64,000 bases of DNA from Pterois miles (lineage: Eukaryota; Chordata; Actinopteri; Perciformes; Scorpaenidae), in contig CAMQGK010000559.1 of the NCBI GenBank assembly GCA_947000775.1, positions 1-64,000 on the forward strand, in the 5' to 3' direction. The position numbers were made by a program, and so were the translations under genes. Shown here one piece after another: positions 52,049 to 64,000 of the stretch (positions are counted from its first letter, which is position 1; the number at the start of each line of letters is the position of its first letter). The notes below the pieces were generated by a model. That model did no database searches and was not told the origin of the DNA. It worked only from the letters and a program-made list of their open reading frames with translations.

Positions 52049-52620
52049 TTTTCTTGCCTAAACCTAATTATGTGGGTTTATTGCCTAAACCTAATTAAGT
52101 AGTTTTCCTGCCTAAACCTAACAAAGTAGTTTTCTTTCCTAAACTTAACTACGTAGTTTTCTTGCCTAAACCTAATTAAGTGGTTTTCTTGCCTTAGCCT
52201 AACTAATTATTTTTCTTGCCTAAACCTAACTAAGTAGTTTTTGGGGGCGGCAGTAGCTCAGTCTGTAGGGAGTTGGCTTGGGAACCGGAGGGTCACCAGT
52301 TCAAGTCCCGACATGGACCAAAAAACTGAGTGTGAACTGGTAGCTGGAGAGGTGCCAGTTTACCTCTTGGGCACTGCCGAGGTGCCCCTGAGCAAGGCAC
52401 CAAACCCCCAACTGCTCGGGGCGCTTGTCAGGAGCAGCCCCCTCACTCTGACATCTCTCCATTAATGCATGTGTGTGTGTTTCAGATCTGCATGTACCAT
52501 GTATGAGTTTAACAGAGTGTAAATTGAATTTCCCCATTGTGGGACTAATAAAGGTAGATCTTCTAGTTTTGTTGCCTAATCCTAACCAAGTTAATGTTTT
52601 CATAAACCTAAGTAGTTTTC
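52049..52620. repeat. 27-bp minisatellite split by a SINE
   Basis: About seven diverged copies of a unit like GCCTAAACCTAATTAAGTAG plus TTTTCTT run from 52049 to 52244. Related units (TTGCCTAATCCTAACCAAG, CATAAACCTAAGTAGTTTTC) continue after the SINE at 52560-52620, so the SINE landed inside the array. Confidence 0.75.
52245..52556 (+). mobile_element. tRNA-derived SINE, copy 2
   Basis: It matches copy 1 (5330-5672) almost throughout: tRNA-like head GGCGGCAGTAGCTCAGTCTG, B box GTTCAAGTCCC, body, and tail TTGAATTTCCCCATTGTGGG plus ACTAATAAAGG. It lacks the (GTT)n(CTT)n end of copy 1. A short TAGTTTT occurs on both sides and may be the target duplication. Confidence 0.87.
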
Positions 52621-52784
52621 TGGACGAAAGCTATGGAAGTTGCTTCCTGTGATGATGCAAATTTAGTTTGAAAAGACTGTATGACTATAATGAGCTGAAA
52701 CCGACAGGTGTTGCTGGACATTATTAGAAAAACTAAAATTTAAAAAAAAAAATAGAAAAAAAAAAATGGAGGAATAACTTTTCT

Positions 52785-53073
52785 TAAGATATCATATGAA
52801 CCATTATATAAGAATCCAAGTGACGGGTTCGTAACGTCATTGATTCTGGCCAAGCAGGAAAAGTAAACACAGTGTTTTGTCTGTTTTGGGCTACTGTAGA
52901 GACATGGCCGACTGCTTGAAGAGGACCTGCTCCCTGTTTATAAATGAAGGTAATGGAAACACAATGATTCTTATTTTCACTTGATTATTCACCAAAGAAA
53001 ACAGACTTCATTTAATGTTATATTCCCTTTCTGCCAATAGATCCACCTAAATGTTACACACTGTTCCTTTAAC
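52785..53073. mobile_element. MITE fragment (TTAAAGG family)
   Basis: It shares GAAGAGGACCTGCTCCCTGT and the phrase ATATTCCCTTTCTGCCAATA with the right part of the element at 55517-56587. It ends in TTACACACTGTTCCTTTAA. Only the right end is present. Confidence 0.55.
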
Positions 53074-55516
53074 ACACTAAATACAGAATACCGGCTACAT
53101 TCATATTGTTCATATATTTTTGGCCACATAACATGGATTACATTTCATTCAGACTAAAGCATCTCTGAAAGCCCTCTTTCATTTGATGCAGTAGTTTTTC
53201 AATCATAAGGTTATTTCAGTTTATATGTGGCTCCTCAGTGGATCCCCAGGCCTCCTTTGAAAACATCTGCCACTGATTTCACATGGCGTCAAAGGCTTAA
53301 TGAAAACGGCTCCATGCATTTAAACAAGTGCCACATCTCATTTGGTTTCGCCACTTTGCTTTCAAAAAGACGTCTGGCACAGAACCCTTGAAAAATACAC
53401 ATTTTTTTTCTGTGTGGCATACTTCCCAAAATTGCCCTCAATCACAACACAGCCTGTTGACACACACCACCACGACAGTATGAGGTGGCTAACTGCGTCA
53501 TCAGAGAGCTGGATAATATCATAGCAGAGCAGCAAGACCTTCACAGCTCATGTCGGCGGGATCTTTATTATTATAGTTTTACCATGCAACAGAAATTTGT
53601 CATTTGTGACCAAATCGTCATTTGTGACCTCTTTGTTTTTTCTGGAGCTGCTGAGGCAGAGTACAACAAAATCATGCTTATCGAATGTCCTGGACATGGT
53701 CTATATGTTGGCATGTTAAGGTCAGTAATAGCTCAGAGTGGAAACATATATGAAATACTGGTTTCTCACCAAAACACAACATGTTTTCTGCACTGATTTT
53801 CTTTAACAGGTCGAAATTCTTGAGTGTTTACAACTTTTGTAACTTTGTCCTTAATTGTGACATGCCCTGTTTAATTTCTAGCCTGCCTTGTTAAAGCAAA
53901 CTGTTTATGTATTATGGTATGTTTCTAGCCGGCAAAAATCACTTCCTGTCTGCTGCAGTTGATGTGGTTCCATGGCCAGCTTCCTCATTCTGCTGCGTCG
54001 TGTTTTATGACGACTGGCTTGTTGACTTTGCGGTGCGACACAGAGACTGTGCAACATACAGGGCCGTCACTGTGTTTGATGTGGAGGGAGCGTTACCCCA
54101 TCACCACGTCCAGGTACTTTACCCAGCCCTGCTGAGTCCGCACTTATTCTGGGAATAGCTTTGTTTTTATACCCCACTAAACAGTTTATTTTGGCTTTTC
54201 AAGAAGTGTGCCTCGGTTTCCTTTGGTTTATTTTTGGTTGTTCCACTGTGAACACCATGTCAGATGTACTGTCTCTGAATATTTGTAACCCTTTTTAATT
54301 TGTCCAAATACTATGCATGCTTGTGGGTGACACTGGCACATAAAGTTCCTCAGAGCGCAACAAACCGACACCCAAAACAGAAACTGATCAAAACAAGCAA
54401 TTGCCAGGGCGGAAACTGTCTTTGTGCCCTCCAAACCCTCGAGTGTCACTCATATAACAGCCTGTCTGTAATGAGTCATAAGTCAGCCTGATAAATTAGA
54501 CATAAATAGGTCCATGAACAAACTTTAAATTGTTGCCATAAAGTTGTACAGTCATATGAATGGGATCGTAGGAGCACAAGAGGCCACAGCTTTGACTCAT
54601 GTCTCCCTGGAGGGTTTACTTCTGCTTTAACAAACACTTTATCACAACTGAGACCATTAGTCACCTTTGGGAATATTTCTTGCTTACTGTGCCAACACCT
54701 GTTCATTCAAGATTTAATTGTAACAACCTAATAAGCAGCTGTAAAGACTGTGTGATAGATAAGATGGATTCCTTTTCAGAGTCATACAAATAGCAGAAAT
54801 ATTTTCAAACACTTTTAGATGCATTATTATAGTACTTTCAGATGCTGAAAGGGCGCTAAGTGATAATAATGATCATCACAGTGATGAGTCATCCCTGTCA
54901 CATCAAACTGAGGATGAACAAAGCAAAATACTGAGTTAGGTTAAAGTAGGTCACTCCAAGACGACAGCCACAGTCTGCTGATACTGTGATAAACTAAATA
55001 CACAAACAAACTGAAAGTAGATAACGGCTGTGTTCATCTTAGTCTTTTGAAACTTTCAGACTTCATCTGGCTCACATTAGCAGACAACTTTTCTCCGTCT
55101 TGATGTGGGGAAGTGAAGTTCCACCACGCTGCCAGCGATCAAAGCACACTGCCACGTTAAGCTGATCAAAGCTGTTAAAAAGTGCATGTCATATAAACCA
55201 TTACTGCTTATCACTGCTTTCTTTCCCATTGCTCTGAGTCTTTGGTGGCAACCACAGACCAGAAGTGCACATTTCCTGTGTTTCCACTCAGGTACTCAAC
55301 AGGATTGGGACACTTACTGGTGACTGAGACAGGATATGACAGAAAGCCCTGGAAGTATTTGTACTGAGGTTTTGCAATGACTTTGTATGGATACATTCAT
55401 GATTATGACACTCCTGGCAGTTTGTTGAGTAACTTTATGAGAACCAAACATCATCTTAGTTGTGTGAGAATTTTTTTGTGACAGAAGAAACTGATGGATA
55501 TACAGCACACACATAT
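53074..55516. other. No gene seen
   Basis: Open frames of 60-100 codons occur on both strands (for example 53485-53796 and 53907-54158), but none shows a recognisable family or convincing splice context. No clear repeats by eye. This could be distal regulatory or intronic DNA. Confidence 0.45.
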
Positions 55517-56587
55517 TTAAAGGGCCAGTGTGTAAGATTTAAAGCCCTGACGCACCAAGCCGACGGTCAGCCATCGGCCAGTTTGAGGCCGTCAATGAGC
55601 GTCTGTTGGTCTAGTTTTTGCAGGGTGTCCCGCACTGTCGGCACTAGTCTACTTAGTTGTTTTGGTTAACATGTTGAATTGGCGGTAAATAAGATAAGAT
55701 AAGATAAGATATTCCTTTATTAGTCCCACAGTGGAGAAATTTACAGTAGAACCCATCAGTGAGAGAAAAGACCCCTCTCATTTTTCATCTTCATCTCGTG
55801 TCATCATGTCAACACAGGGACATTTTTACAACAACATGGCCATCTGGGATGAAGCTAAGTGGTGAGTGAGGGTGGCGTGAAAATGGTCAGCAGATGCCGC
55901 TTGGTTTCGTGTACATATCATGACAGCAGCTTGTATATTCGCAGTCCTCGGTCTTCTGGTTTCCCTTTTTGAATGACGAATACAAAGTACTGCTGGTAAG
56001 GAGAGTTATTTCCTCTCACGCAGGTACAGAACCTACATGCTAACTGGTCATTGGTTGTAGTCTTTGCGTTGCTCTCGAGTGCTTTATGGCCAAGACAAAG
56101 GCGATGTGAGGCGATGCAATGGTCGGCCTTCGTCGCTGCTAGTTCTTCGATGTGGGTTTGGAGTGTCTGGTCCTTTAGCTGTGATGTGGTCGCAGATTGT
56201 ACCCGTCTGCTCACTCCTCCCTTTCCAAGACTGCTGTAACATGAGCTGCTACAAGGCTGTGCTAACGCCGTTAGTCTCGCTCAGAGGCCATCCTTACCAT
56301 AATCACACTACTTTAGGAGGAAAGGAAGTCAGACGGCAGCTGGTGGTACTGCGGTTTTGCAGTTTGTTGTTTCACAAGTTTCCCAGTTTCCCAGCCAGTG
56401 TTTGGTCTGTCTGTTCTGAGCAACATGGTGGACTCCATGGAGAGGACCTGCTCCCTGTGTAGGTAAAAACAGCTCATTCTAAGGTAGCAATAACACGATT
56501 CTTAGTTTCAGGTGATTAAATGCTAATGAAAACACAGTTACAAATTTTATATTCCATTTCTGCTAATAGATACACACAGTTCTTTTA
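55517..56587. mobile_element. MITE (TTAAAGG..AGTGTGTAAGA) with an L2 tail inside
   Basis: The left end TTAAAGGGCCAGTGTGTAAG and the right end TACACACAGTTCTTTTAA are inverted. At 55690-55745 a minus-strand L2-type 3' tail (CCACTGTGGGACTAATAAAGG followed by TATCT units) is embedded. The right part matches 39090-39440 in reverse. Confidence 0.6.
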
Positions 56588-57745
56588 AAGGCCATGTCTG
56601 CATTTATCAGATCGTGACAGTAGAAAGATGACAGGAAATGACAAGAGTGTGGGATGGGGAATGACATTTAACAGAGACTGGGATGTTGTGGTTCACGGTC
56701 GGCGCCTGAACCCCCTGTAAGGCCACCAGGCCACCCCAGGGAGGTGGTATAATTTTACATGATACTGCACACAATCTGTAATTATATAATATCGCTAAAA
56801 AGCAGCAGGCGGGTTTGGCTGAGAGCCATGCATGAGGGTAGACTGTCTGCAGAGGCGTGGGCTGCCACTGCAGAGCAAGTCCAGGCAGGCGGAGTTGTGT
56901 TGACTTTATGGACAGCCATCTTTCACCGCCACCGTTAAAAGCTAATTACTGCTAGTCATAAGCAGCGGCCTTTATGGGCGTTCCTTCCTCTGCCATCCAA
57001 AGCACAGCCACAAGGGAGTGACAGCATTACAGTACATGGGCCACAGTGGGAGCGCTGATTGCACCAAATATTATTATTGCTGGTTTAAGTGCACATGGAG
57101 CTACGCCTTTTTAAAGAGCTGTTGTCAAAATCTGCCACAATGAACTGAGACGGCCTGTAAACCAAAACAAAAAAGTGCTTGGTTACAGTTTGGCATTTTG
57201 TGTCATAATAAAGAGTCACATCTGGTGAATGAAGTCCAGGATTTTAAAACCACCATCTCAGAAAATGGGGAAAGGGAATTTCCCCTTCCTGATGGAGGAC
57301 AAGCAGCTGATAGCAGGCGGGAAGTGAGTCAGGCTCAGCACTTCAGCTGCCTCTGCTTCAGACTTGTTGAGGCAGGCAATTATCCCTCCGTTTGATGTGT
57401 GTTTGCTGGGGTTTGAGCTCCCTGTTACCGTATGTATGCGGGGTTGCCAGAGTTTGAACTTGCGTGGCCAAAGAAAAAGTCAACATTTCCCTCCAGGACA
57501 AAAACCCAGATTGTTGTACACACACTGTCATTTTCCCGTAATGCAGCACAGCAACTCAAACCCTGACATTACTGTCAGTGGTTATGCATTTTCTGATGAC
57601 TCAGCCTGTATCACTGAATAGATCTCAATAGATCCAGCATTACATTATCTCAAGCAAAGCATTTTAACTACCTGTTTAAAAATGTCGGAGGAATGCGCAT
57701 TAAAGAAAAACAAACAAGTAAACTGCATTATATTTATCCTGTAAG
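56588..57745. other. No gene seen
   Basis: Mixed-composition intergenic sequence without recognised exons or repeats. Confidence 0.45.
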
Positions 57746-59094
57746 CAGTGGTGGAAAGTAATTAAGTACATTTACTCAAGTACTATACTTAAACACAGTT
57801 TTGAGGTACTTGTACTTTACATTAGGGCTGGGCAATATGGTCACAACCTTCTATCACGATATACTGTGGGTCATTTCATACCCTATATCTAACGATGTTA
57901 TATCACAATATAGCATGTTTCCTGGTAATGTATGAGTAAATAGTCACATGGTAAAGCCTCTTCTTGTACTGCATACTCCTATGTGAATTAAATAGTATAA
58001 ACACAGTGTTTTCTCATTTTAACTACTTGAATGCAAAAAGCTTCAAGTTATATTATAGAGAAAAAAGAAATAAACATAGAAAACAATAAATACTTTTATA
58101 TCATCATGATGTTATATATTGTCACATTTCCTAGCCCTAATTAAGAATTTATACATTGACGGAAAATATTGTACTTTTTGCTCAACTACATTTATTTGAC
58201 AACTTACAGATTTACATTACTAATACAAAATATAAAGCAACAAATAAATTATTCTGTATTATCTGACATTACACTACCCAGCAATATATAAAGTAATTAC
58301 AATTAGCCCCACCTTTACCAGCAGCAACATTAACGCAATGGACACATTAAAGGTCTGGTCAGAAATGCTGAGAAACTAGCAAGAGTACACTAGATTCAAA
58401 ACACAAATCATCCTACCAGAAAACTCAGCCCAGTGTTGCCAACACTTTTCAAATTAAAGTAGCTAGCAGAGGGGCGACCTGTTAGCTCACCTTGTAGGCT
58501 GAGTCCTTAATAATGTCGTCCCCTCTCTCCACGTTTCATGGCTAGCACTATCACTATCAAATAAGGACAAAAAGCCCCAAAAATAGTCTTAAAAAACAAA
58601 CAAAAAAAACCAAAAAAAAAACCAAAAACAAACGGAGCTAGCAGAATTAGCTCCAAAAGATGCTAAATCTAGTGAGAAAGTCAACATGTCAGTAAAACTG
58701 ACTCCCTTCAGGCCTCCCTCAAAATTACAATAATAAAGGTACAACAATGAATGTGGCTATTGTTGTTACTCACAGCCATCAAGCTCGCAGCCTCTGGAAT
58801 TGATTGAAATGATTGGATGGTATTATTACAGTCCGGTGACAGACACAGATACAGATTTTTTTTTTTTTTGTCATTATTAGGATGTAATCAACAAACACTA
58901 CCAACCCTTCCTTTAATGCATCACTAGCTGATCTTGGCCATTCTGCATAATGAGTACTTTCACTTTTGATACTTTAAGTATATTTTGATGTTAATACTTC
59001 TACTTAAGTACAATTTTGAACCTTTACTTGTGAAAAGTGTAATGTAGTATTGCTACTTTTACATTTATAACATCAGAATACTTTTCCACCACTG
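57746..59094. mobile_element. hAT-like MITE with 8-bp target duplication
   Basis: Ends CAGTGGTGGAAAGTAATTAA and ATACTTTTCCACCACTG are inverted. The flanking octamers are CCTGTAAG (57738-57745) and CCTGTAGG (59095-59102), seven of eight identical, as expected for hAT insertion. Interior phrases match the element at 4689-6913. It is enlarged by a nested MITE at 57823-58140 and by A-rich simple sequence near 58590. Confidence 0.75.
57823..58140. mobile_element. Nested MITE (TAGGGCTGGGCAATATGG)
   Basis: It starts TAGGGCTGGGCAATATGG and ends TTTCCTAGCCCTA, an inverted pair, inside the larger MITE. The interior contains TATCACGATATACTG-type text typical of this fish family. Confidence 0.75.
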
Positions 59095-59102
59095 CCTGTA
59101 GG

Positions 59103-62100
59103 TACATGACACTGGAGTTCATAAGAGAAACATCATTTTGGCACAATGACAGTGTGTGGGTGATCGTATGTGGATGTGGGATCATAGATTTAGGATCTCT
59201 GTGAGATAATTAAACAACTTCAAACAACTGTTTCATGTTCACAAATCTAGAATGATTAAAATATGTTTGTTTATGATTAAAATGGATGATAAACTATCTT
59301 CCAAACTCTACTGTGCTTTCTTTTTAACTGCAGCAACTACACATTGTTGGTTTCACACAGGCTGATGTTGTGTTTTGTGTCCCATTCAACAACAACTAAC
59401 AGTGATCTACCATGTGAATAGAGAATAAAACCTACTAGTGGGTGTAGCAGGCTCCTATTGACCCACATACAGTATATGAGGCTTAAAGCGACTGATATGC
59501 CTGAAAACAACCTAATCGGCTGGTTTTTACTATACAGAATTGTATGGTCCACCTTTTGAAGCATGTTTTTCTTAAACTGAACAACAATGATTATAATGTG
59601 GTGCTTAAATACGCACATTCAGTAATTAAGGAAAGTGATTGAAAGTGATCATATTGTGGATTTGTGCTGTTTCTGAGCACCATGTGGCTGAATTATGTAT
59701 TTAATCCAATGTGCAAATGCATGCAGCACGGTTTTTGTTTTGGCTCTTATCCCTGTCACGTCTTCATGATACTAATCAGCCAAGCGGGTCTTTGTAGATG
59801 TCATCAGAAGATTTTAGATAAAAGTCTAAGGACACTGAAGGGCCATCAGGACCTGTGGGAGAGGATTAACGAAGGAACCAGATGTGACCTTGGTGCTCGT
59901 CACCAGAGAGCCAGATCAACGGTGAGTACTGCTACTGCTCAGTTTGAAGCTAACATGCCCGTTTACCAGCAGGTGGCAGTCTGTCATAATGATGCCAAAC
60001 TAGAGGTAGACGTGGAGCTGTGGTGGGAGAAATGCAGCATCAAGCTTTAAAAGCCAGCACTGTATGAAGAAAAACCTGTCTTTTACCGAGGCAAGTGAAT
60101 TACTAAACAAAGCATGAAACCATTTCTGCTCCATAAAAACCTCTTTTTCAAATGAAATCCTCAACCATTTATTCTCTCTAGTCAGGGTTCACACAGGAGC
60201 CACTCCCCCTCTATCCCTGCATACATTTTACAACCTTCCTTCCTTCAAGGCTGCTTTTCAAAAACACCTCCTGAGGCAGAGGTTTGAAAAAAAAAAAAAA
60301 GCTAAAATATTGATGTTGTTCTAATTTTGTAAGCCTGTTTGGTAAATAATTGATTGTTTGGGGAAATAAGTTTGTTTTATTTGCAGCACCCTATTGCTGT
60401 TTTCTTGAAGGGTTTCTGTTTCTGAGGCTCACTGAGTGGGATGAAACCGTTCCTGAAGGACCTCAATCGTTAAAGCAGCTTTTTTTCCGTTTCAGCACCT
60501 TTAGGTTAAATCCGCAGCTAAAGATGATGGCAGTTAATCTGCTCGGTGTAATTGCTTTGCTACATCGCAGCTGTTTATCTAAAACACATTTTATATCATC
60601 ACATCTCAACAGACCATGCCCAGTTGTTACTGCATGCAAATTTTCCATCTGCTGCCATTGTGCATCCACTATTTATTATTTCTGAACATCAGTTTGGACG
60701 CAGCCTCTCATTAGCTGTGATGCCAACTATGAATTCATGTTCCCACATTGCTGAATCATAACGCAGATTAGTCTGACACAGATGCTCCTTCAGCGAAGGC
60801 AGAAATTGTGGCCTTGTTTTTACGACTGATTGCATTTTGGTGAAATCACACGCGCAGAAGAGTGCAAACATTCAACTGTATGTGATGGTGGGTATTGTTC
60901 TGTACTGTATAACACCCTCATACTGTAGTGCTTCCTCTATGTTACCCTTCCTCCATCCTTTAAAGCTCTGCACTGGAGCAGTTCTTACAGCTGTTCCCTA
61001 TAGGACAGATGTTGTGATGGTATCCTGTGTAAACTGTTCTGACAAGGAGCCTTGTTTGCTGTTGTGCAGCAGCACCAGAGGGGGGCACAACCCACTTGCT
61101 TATTCATGACGCCTGATTAGAGCCCAGGTAGATCAAACTGCTCCTCCATTTTTAATGGAAAAAGCCCTTTACTGCATGGGGCATAAATATCATGCGATGC
61201 ATTTTCCCCTACGCTTGCCCTGGTGGAAGAAAAGGGCATCTTTAGGGGACTGGAAGGGTCAGTTAGATCTCCAGCTAAGAGCTAAATATTGACATGAAAA
61301 ATGGTTGAAACAAACATAATATTGATCCAAAAAGGTTCATTTCACCAGAAGGGACAAGTCAGATACTGAAGTGTTTCTCTCTTGTTATTACAATACTCTG
61401 ATATTGGTTTTTATTAATTTCTGGAGACCTTGCAAATATGCCAACCCATTTACTGACTCTAATGTAAATGTAATAGCAAATGTGTCACAGCATAACATAC
61501 AAGGTTGCTACACCCTGACCCTGGTTTCACTGCAGAATGGGAATAGGAAGGACAGGCCTCTCTGCGGTTAGCACCCACATTAGCCCCAAGGACAGCAGGT
61601 CGCAGCAGGGAAAGGTGACCTCTGCTTCTCCACTGGAAATACAAAGCTCCAGTATTTCCTTTCTTCTTATTTGTGCTTCTTATCAGAAGTCTCCTTCGAC
61701 TTGATATTCAATCCTTCCCTGAAACTCAGCATCTTTGCCCAGGAAACCCAGCCAGCGTGATAAGAATAGCCTCCAAGACAAAATTAGAAGTGTTACACTG
61801 TATGTAAAACATTCCTAATATTGAACCACACTATTGATTTAGAAGCTTTCTGCTCAGCACTATATCACATGAAAGTGTGCACATGTCTTGTGTATTTTAT
61901 GGATTCTGGACAACTTGTTTCTGACAGAGGACACAGAAGTGAATCTGTTGCAGACAGCAGAGTGAGCCGTCCTCACTAGGATTATATGGTCCTTCCAGGA
62001 ACTTCAGACAGCCCCAAATATCAAAAGAACTCATTCACTGGGAGGAAAAATGGGCTGTCAGAGCGGCGACAACTCTCGACTGTTATCTAAGAGCCGCTCG

Positions 62101-62790
62101 CTGCATTATTGCGACAGTAATAAGAATTCTGACAGCGCCGCCAAGCAAAATACCGATAGAAAGTTGAGAAATCCACGGCTGAAGTGTTGTTTGCAATGGA
62201 ATAATTACAACTGAGGAAGTGGTGAGTCATCAAGAGGAGTCAATAGGTAGAAAATGGCATATTTATCATTCCTTGAAAAAAAAAAAATGAACATGCATTG
62301 TGGGTGGCTATACTCCATTAGCATACGAGAAGTGCTGACTTAATATGAGGAAAGAAAAGATTGATAACGCCTGTTAGTGCCGACCTTTAAACCTGCATTA
62401 ACTGATTTTCTTTTGGGTGGAAGTGGAAACAAGCTGTAAACACAACACTGAGATATTATCTCCTTTTACGCTAATATGGCACCATGGTTAGCAAACAGCT
62501 GCTTAATTACACAACTAGCAGATACGCAGCAGCATTAGCATTCATTTGGAGTCGTGGTAATGACCACCTGATGAATAAAAGTCCAATATTCACTCTCTTT
62601 ACCTGCCATCACAGCGACGCTGGTATTTTTTTCACCTTGTGAGTCTGTGTGTGGAGACACCTGCTGTAGCAGGAATCGCCACAGAAGCGGTTTTGAATAC
62701 TCTGATGTCTATATTTCTGCGGACAAATTTTGTCACAAGATGCAGTCACGAAACACTACAGATCGAGCTGAGTCTGTAATGAAGCTGAGT
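59103..62790. other. Intergenic or intronic DNA, one weak candidate exon
   Basis: Mostly unique-looking sequence. 59798-59921 is bounded by a fair acceptor (TCTTTGTAG) and a strong donor (ACG|GTGAGT) and is open in one frame, but I recognise no protein in it. Poly-A runs occur near 60285 and 62275. Nothing else can be supported. Confidence 0.4.
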
Positions 62791-62799
62791 GTTGAGAGT

Positions 62800-63035
62800 T
62801 CAGAGATGGGTGTGGTCAGAGCCAAGGGGGGTAGGAAATGAGGAAGGTACCATTGTTCCCCCATTTTCCGCCCCTAGCCCAATTTGGCGTCACGAAACTT
62901 TACAGGTGTGTATAAAAATTAAGGCAGAGTTCGACAATGGGTGTGGTCCAACCACGGGTGCTGGATGTAGGGCGAAAGGAAGTGGGGAAGGGCCCCCCTC
63001 CATTTTAAGCCCTGTACCCAACTTGGCATCATGGC
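62800..63035. repeat. Imperfect tandem duplication of about 125 bp
   Basis: GAGTTCAGAGATGGGTGTGG through CCAATTTGGCGTCACG (62797-62896) recurs as GAGTTCGACAATGGGTGTGG through CCAACTTGGCATCATGG (62928-63032), with small insertions. Confidence 0.65.
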
Positions 63036-64000
63036 TGGTCTGATCCCATCGCAAGACGGTCTCTAGTTTAGATCTCTTTTGTTCTGGCTAAGAAAAATAT
63101 CTGAATATATCTCAGCTTTTATTACCAGCTTGTTACTAACTGCAACAAATATGAGACCAAAACACACTGAAGTTGCGAGCCGGAAAACCAAAACAATGAG
63201 CTGAAAGATACTATAAACCTCCACAGAGGTCAGCGGACCTGTAGATTTGGGTGGGTTTGCCACTTCTAACGACCTCTTTCACATACAAGTTGTCATGTGA
63301 TGCGTTGTTAGTTTTTAAGTATTCATTACAGCCACTTTAAAATGGCTGGATTAATGCACTAATAACATTGTCTGCCCAAATTATATTCATAAATTACTAA
63401 ATTGGGTTCCCAATTATGTTGTGGTGACAAACACAGTCGTTAAAGGATAATGTTCAGAGACAAAGTTGTTTTGAGTAAAGAAAGCTCTGCATTTATCTAC
63501 TGCACCAAAGTCGCAAGGATGTGATGGATGGTGGGCGTGCAACGCTCCGAAGTTTGATAACAAACTCTGTGGTTAGGTTTAGGTGGAAGACTGTGGTTTC
63601 GGTTAAATGTTCACTTTGTGTCTCATGCTTAAAGTTGCTGCTGGCTTTTTCTGTATTAAACAAAGATAATGAGCTTTCCTTTAACTTATCCAAAGTGTTG
63701 CCTAAACATAACCAAAAAAGGTAATAATGCAGTAGTCACTAGGAGCAGAAGTTGTTCTGCCATATTTGATATTTTGGCACAAAACTAATTACATAGATTG
63801 TCAGTGAATATTTTTCTGATATGTTCAGTAGCCACACCTTTGCGACTTGATACTCCCTCATTACGTTGATAGAATACATAATCTTTACTTCAAAAAAATA
63901 TTTACTATAGCAAATTAGTAGTAGTCCCATTTTTACCAGAGGTCATTCATGAAGCTATGAAATAACATAATAATATCACAAATGTGTACGGTTCATTATT
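63036..64000. other. No gene seen
   Basis: AT-rich sequence to the right edge of the window; no repeats or exons recognised. Confidence 0.45.

Noticed and set aside
52049..52244. CCTAAACCTAA repeats resembling telomeric DNA
   Set aside because: Vertebrate telomeres are (TTAGGG)n. The unit here is 27 bp with only partial CCTAA content, so it is a minisatellite.
60350..60685. A peptide with GFLFLRLTEW that recalls the first membrane helix of cation-chloride cotransporters (slc12a5 is near mmp9 in mammals)
   Set aside because: The match is only a few residues, the flanking frame does not fit the family and splice sites are lacking.

Overview
The window is nuclear DNA of a ray-finned fish. Vertebrate genes with GT-AG introns, dense fish-type LINE, SINE and MITE relics and long (CA)n/(TG)n and (AT)n microsatellites all point that way. 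A functional-looking stomach pepsinogen gene argues for a fish with a true stomach, most likely a percomorph; the species cannot be named from this sequence alone.

Five protein-coding genes can be modelled exon by exon with frames that close. From left to right they are a prokineticin (prok1-like, + strand, 3 exons, 9.5-12.7 kb), a pepsinogen A-type aspartic protease (+, 9 exons, 15.1-18.6 kb), a small single-V-domain immunoglobulin receptor with two ITIM-like tyrosines that I cannot name (-, 6 exons, 21.0-22.9 kb), the zinc-finger transcriptional regulator znf335 (-, 27 coding exons, 24.6-40.5 kb, 5' non-coding exon near 41.9 kb) and the gelatinase mmp9 (-, 13 exons, 44.0-48.5 kb). The znf335-mmp9 neighbourhood also exists in mammals (human chromosome 20q13). 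The genes act in unrelated processes: secreted peptide signalling, digestion, leukocyte-type signalling, chromatin/transcription and matrix degradation. No operon-like cooperation is implied.

Regions 1-9.2 kb and 48.8-64 kb hold no gene I can support. They are mostly transposon-derived: a degenerate AT-rich tandem array at the left edge, hAT-like MITEs with other elements nested inside them, two copies of one tRNA-derived SINE whose 3' tail matches the tail of an L2-type LINE sitting in a znf335 intron, and a second tRNA-like SINE with a perfect 14-bp target duplication.

The most unusual items are the immunoglobulin receptor, which lacks the canonical B-strand cysteine; the 1.7-kb, 33-bp-period pyrimidine minisatellite that fills prok1 intron 1 and stays open in several frames; the fish-type expansion of the acidic N-terminal region of znf335; and a znf335 splice acceptor whose pyrimidine tract has been replaced by about 130 bp of (TG)n.
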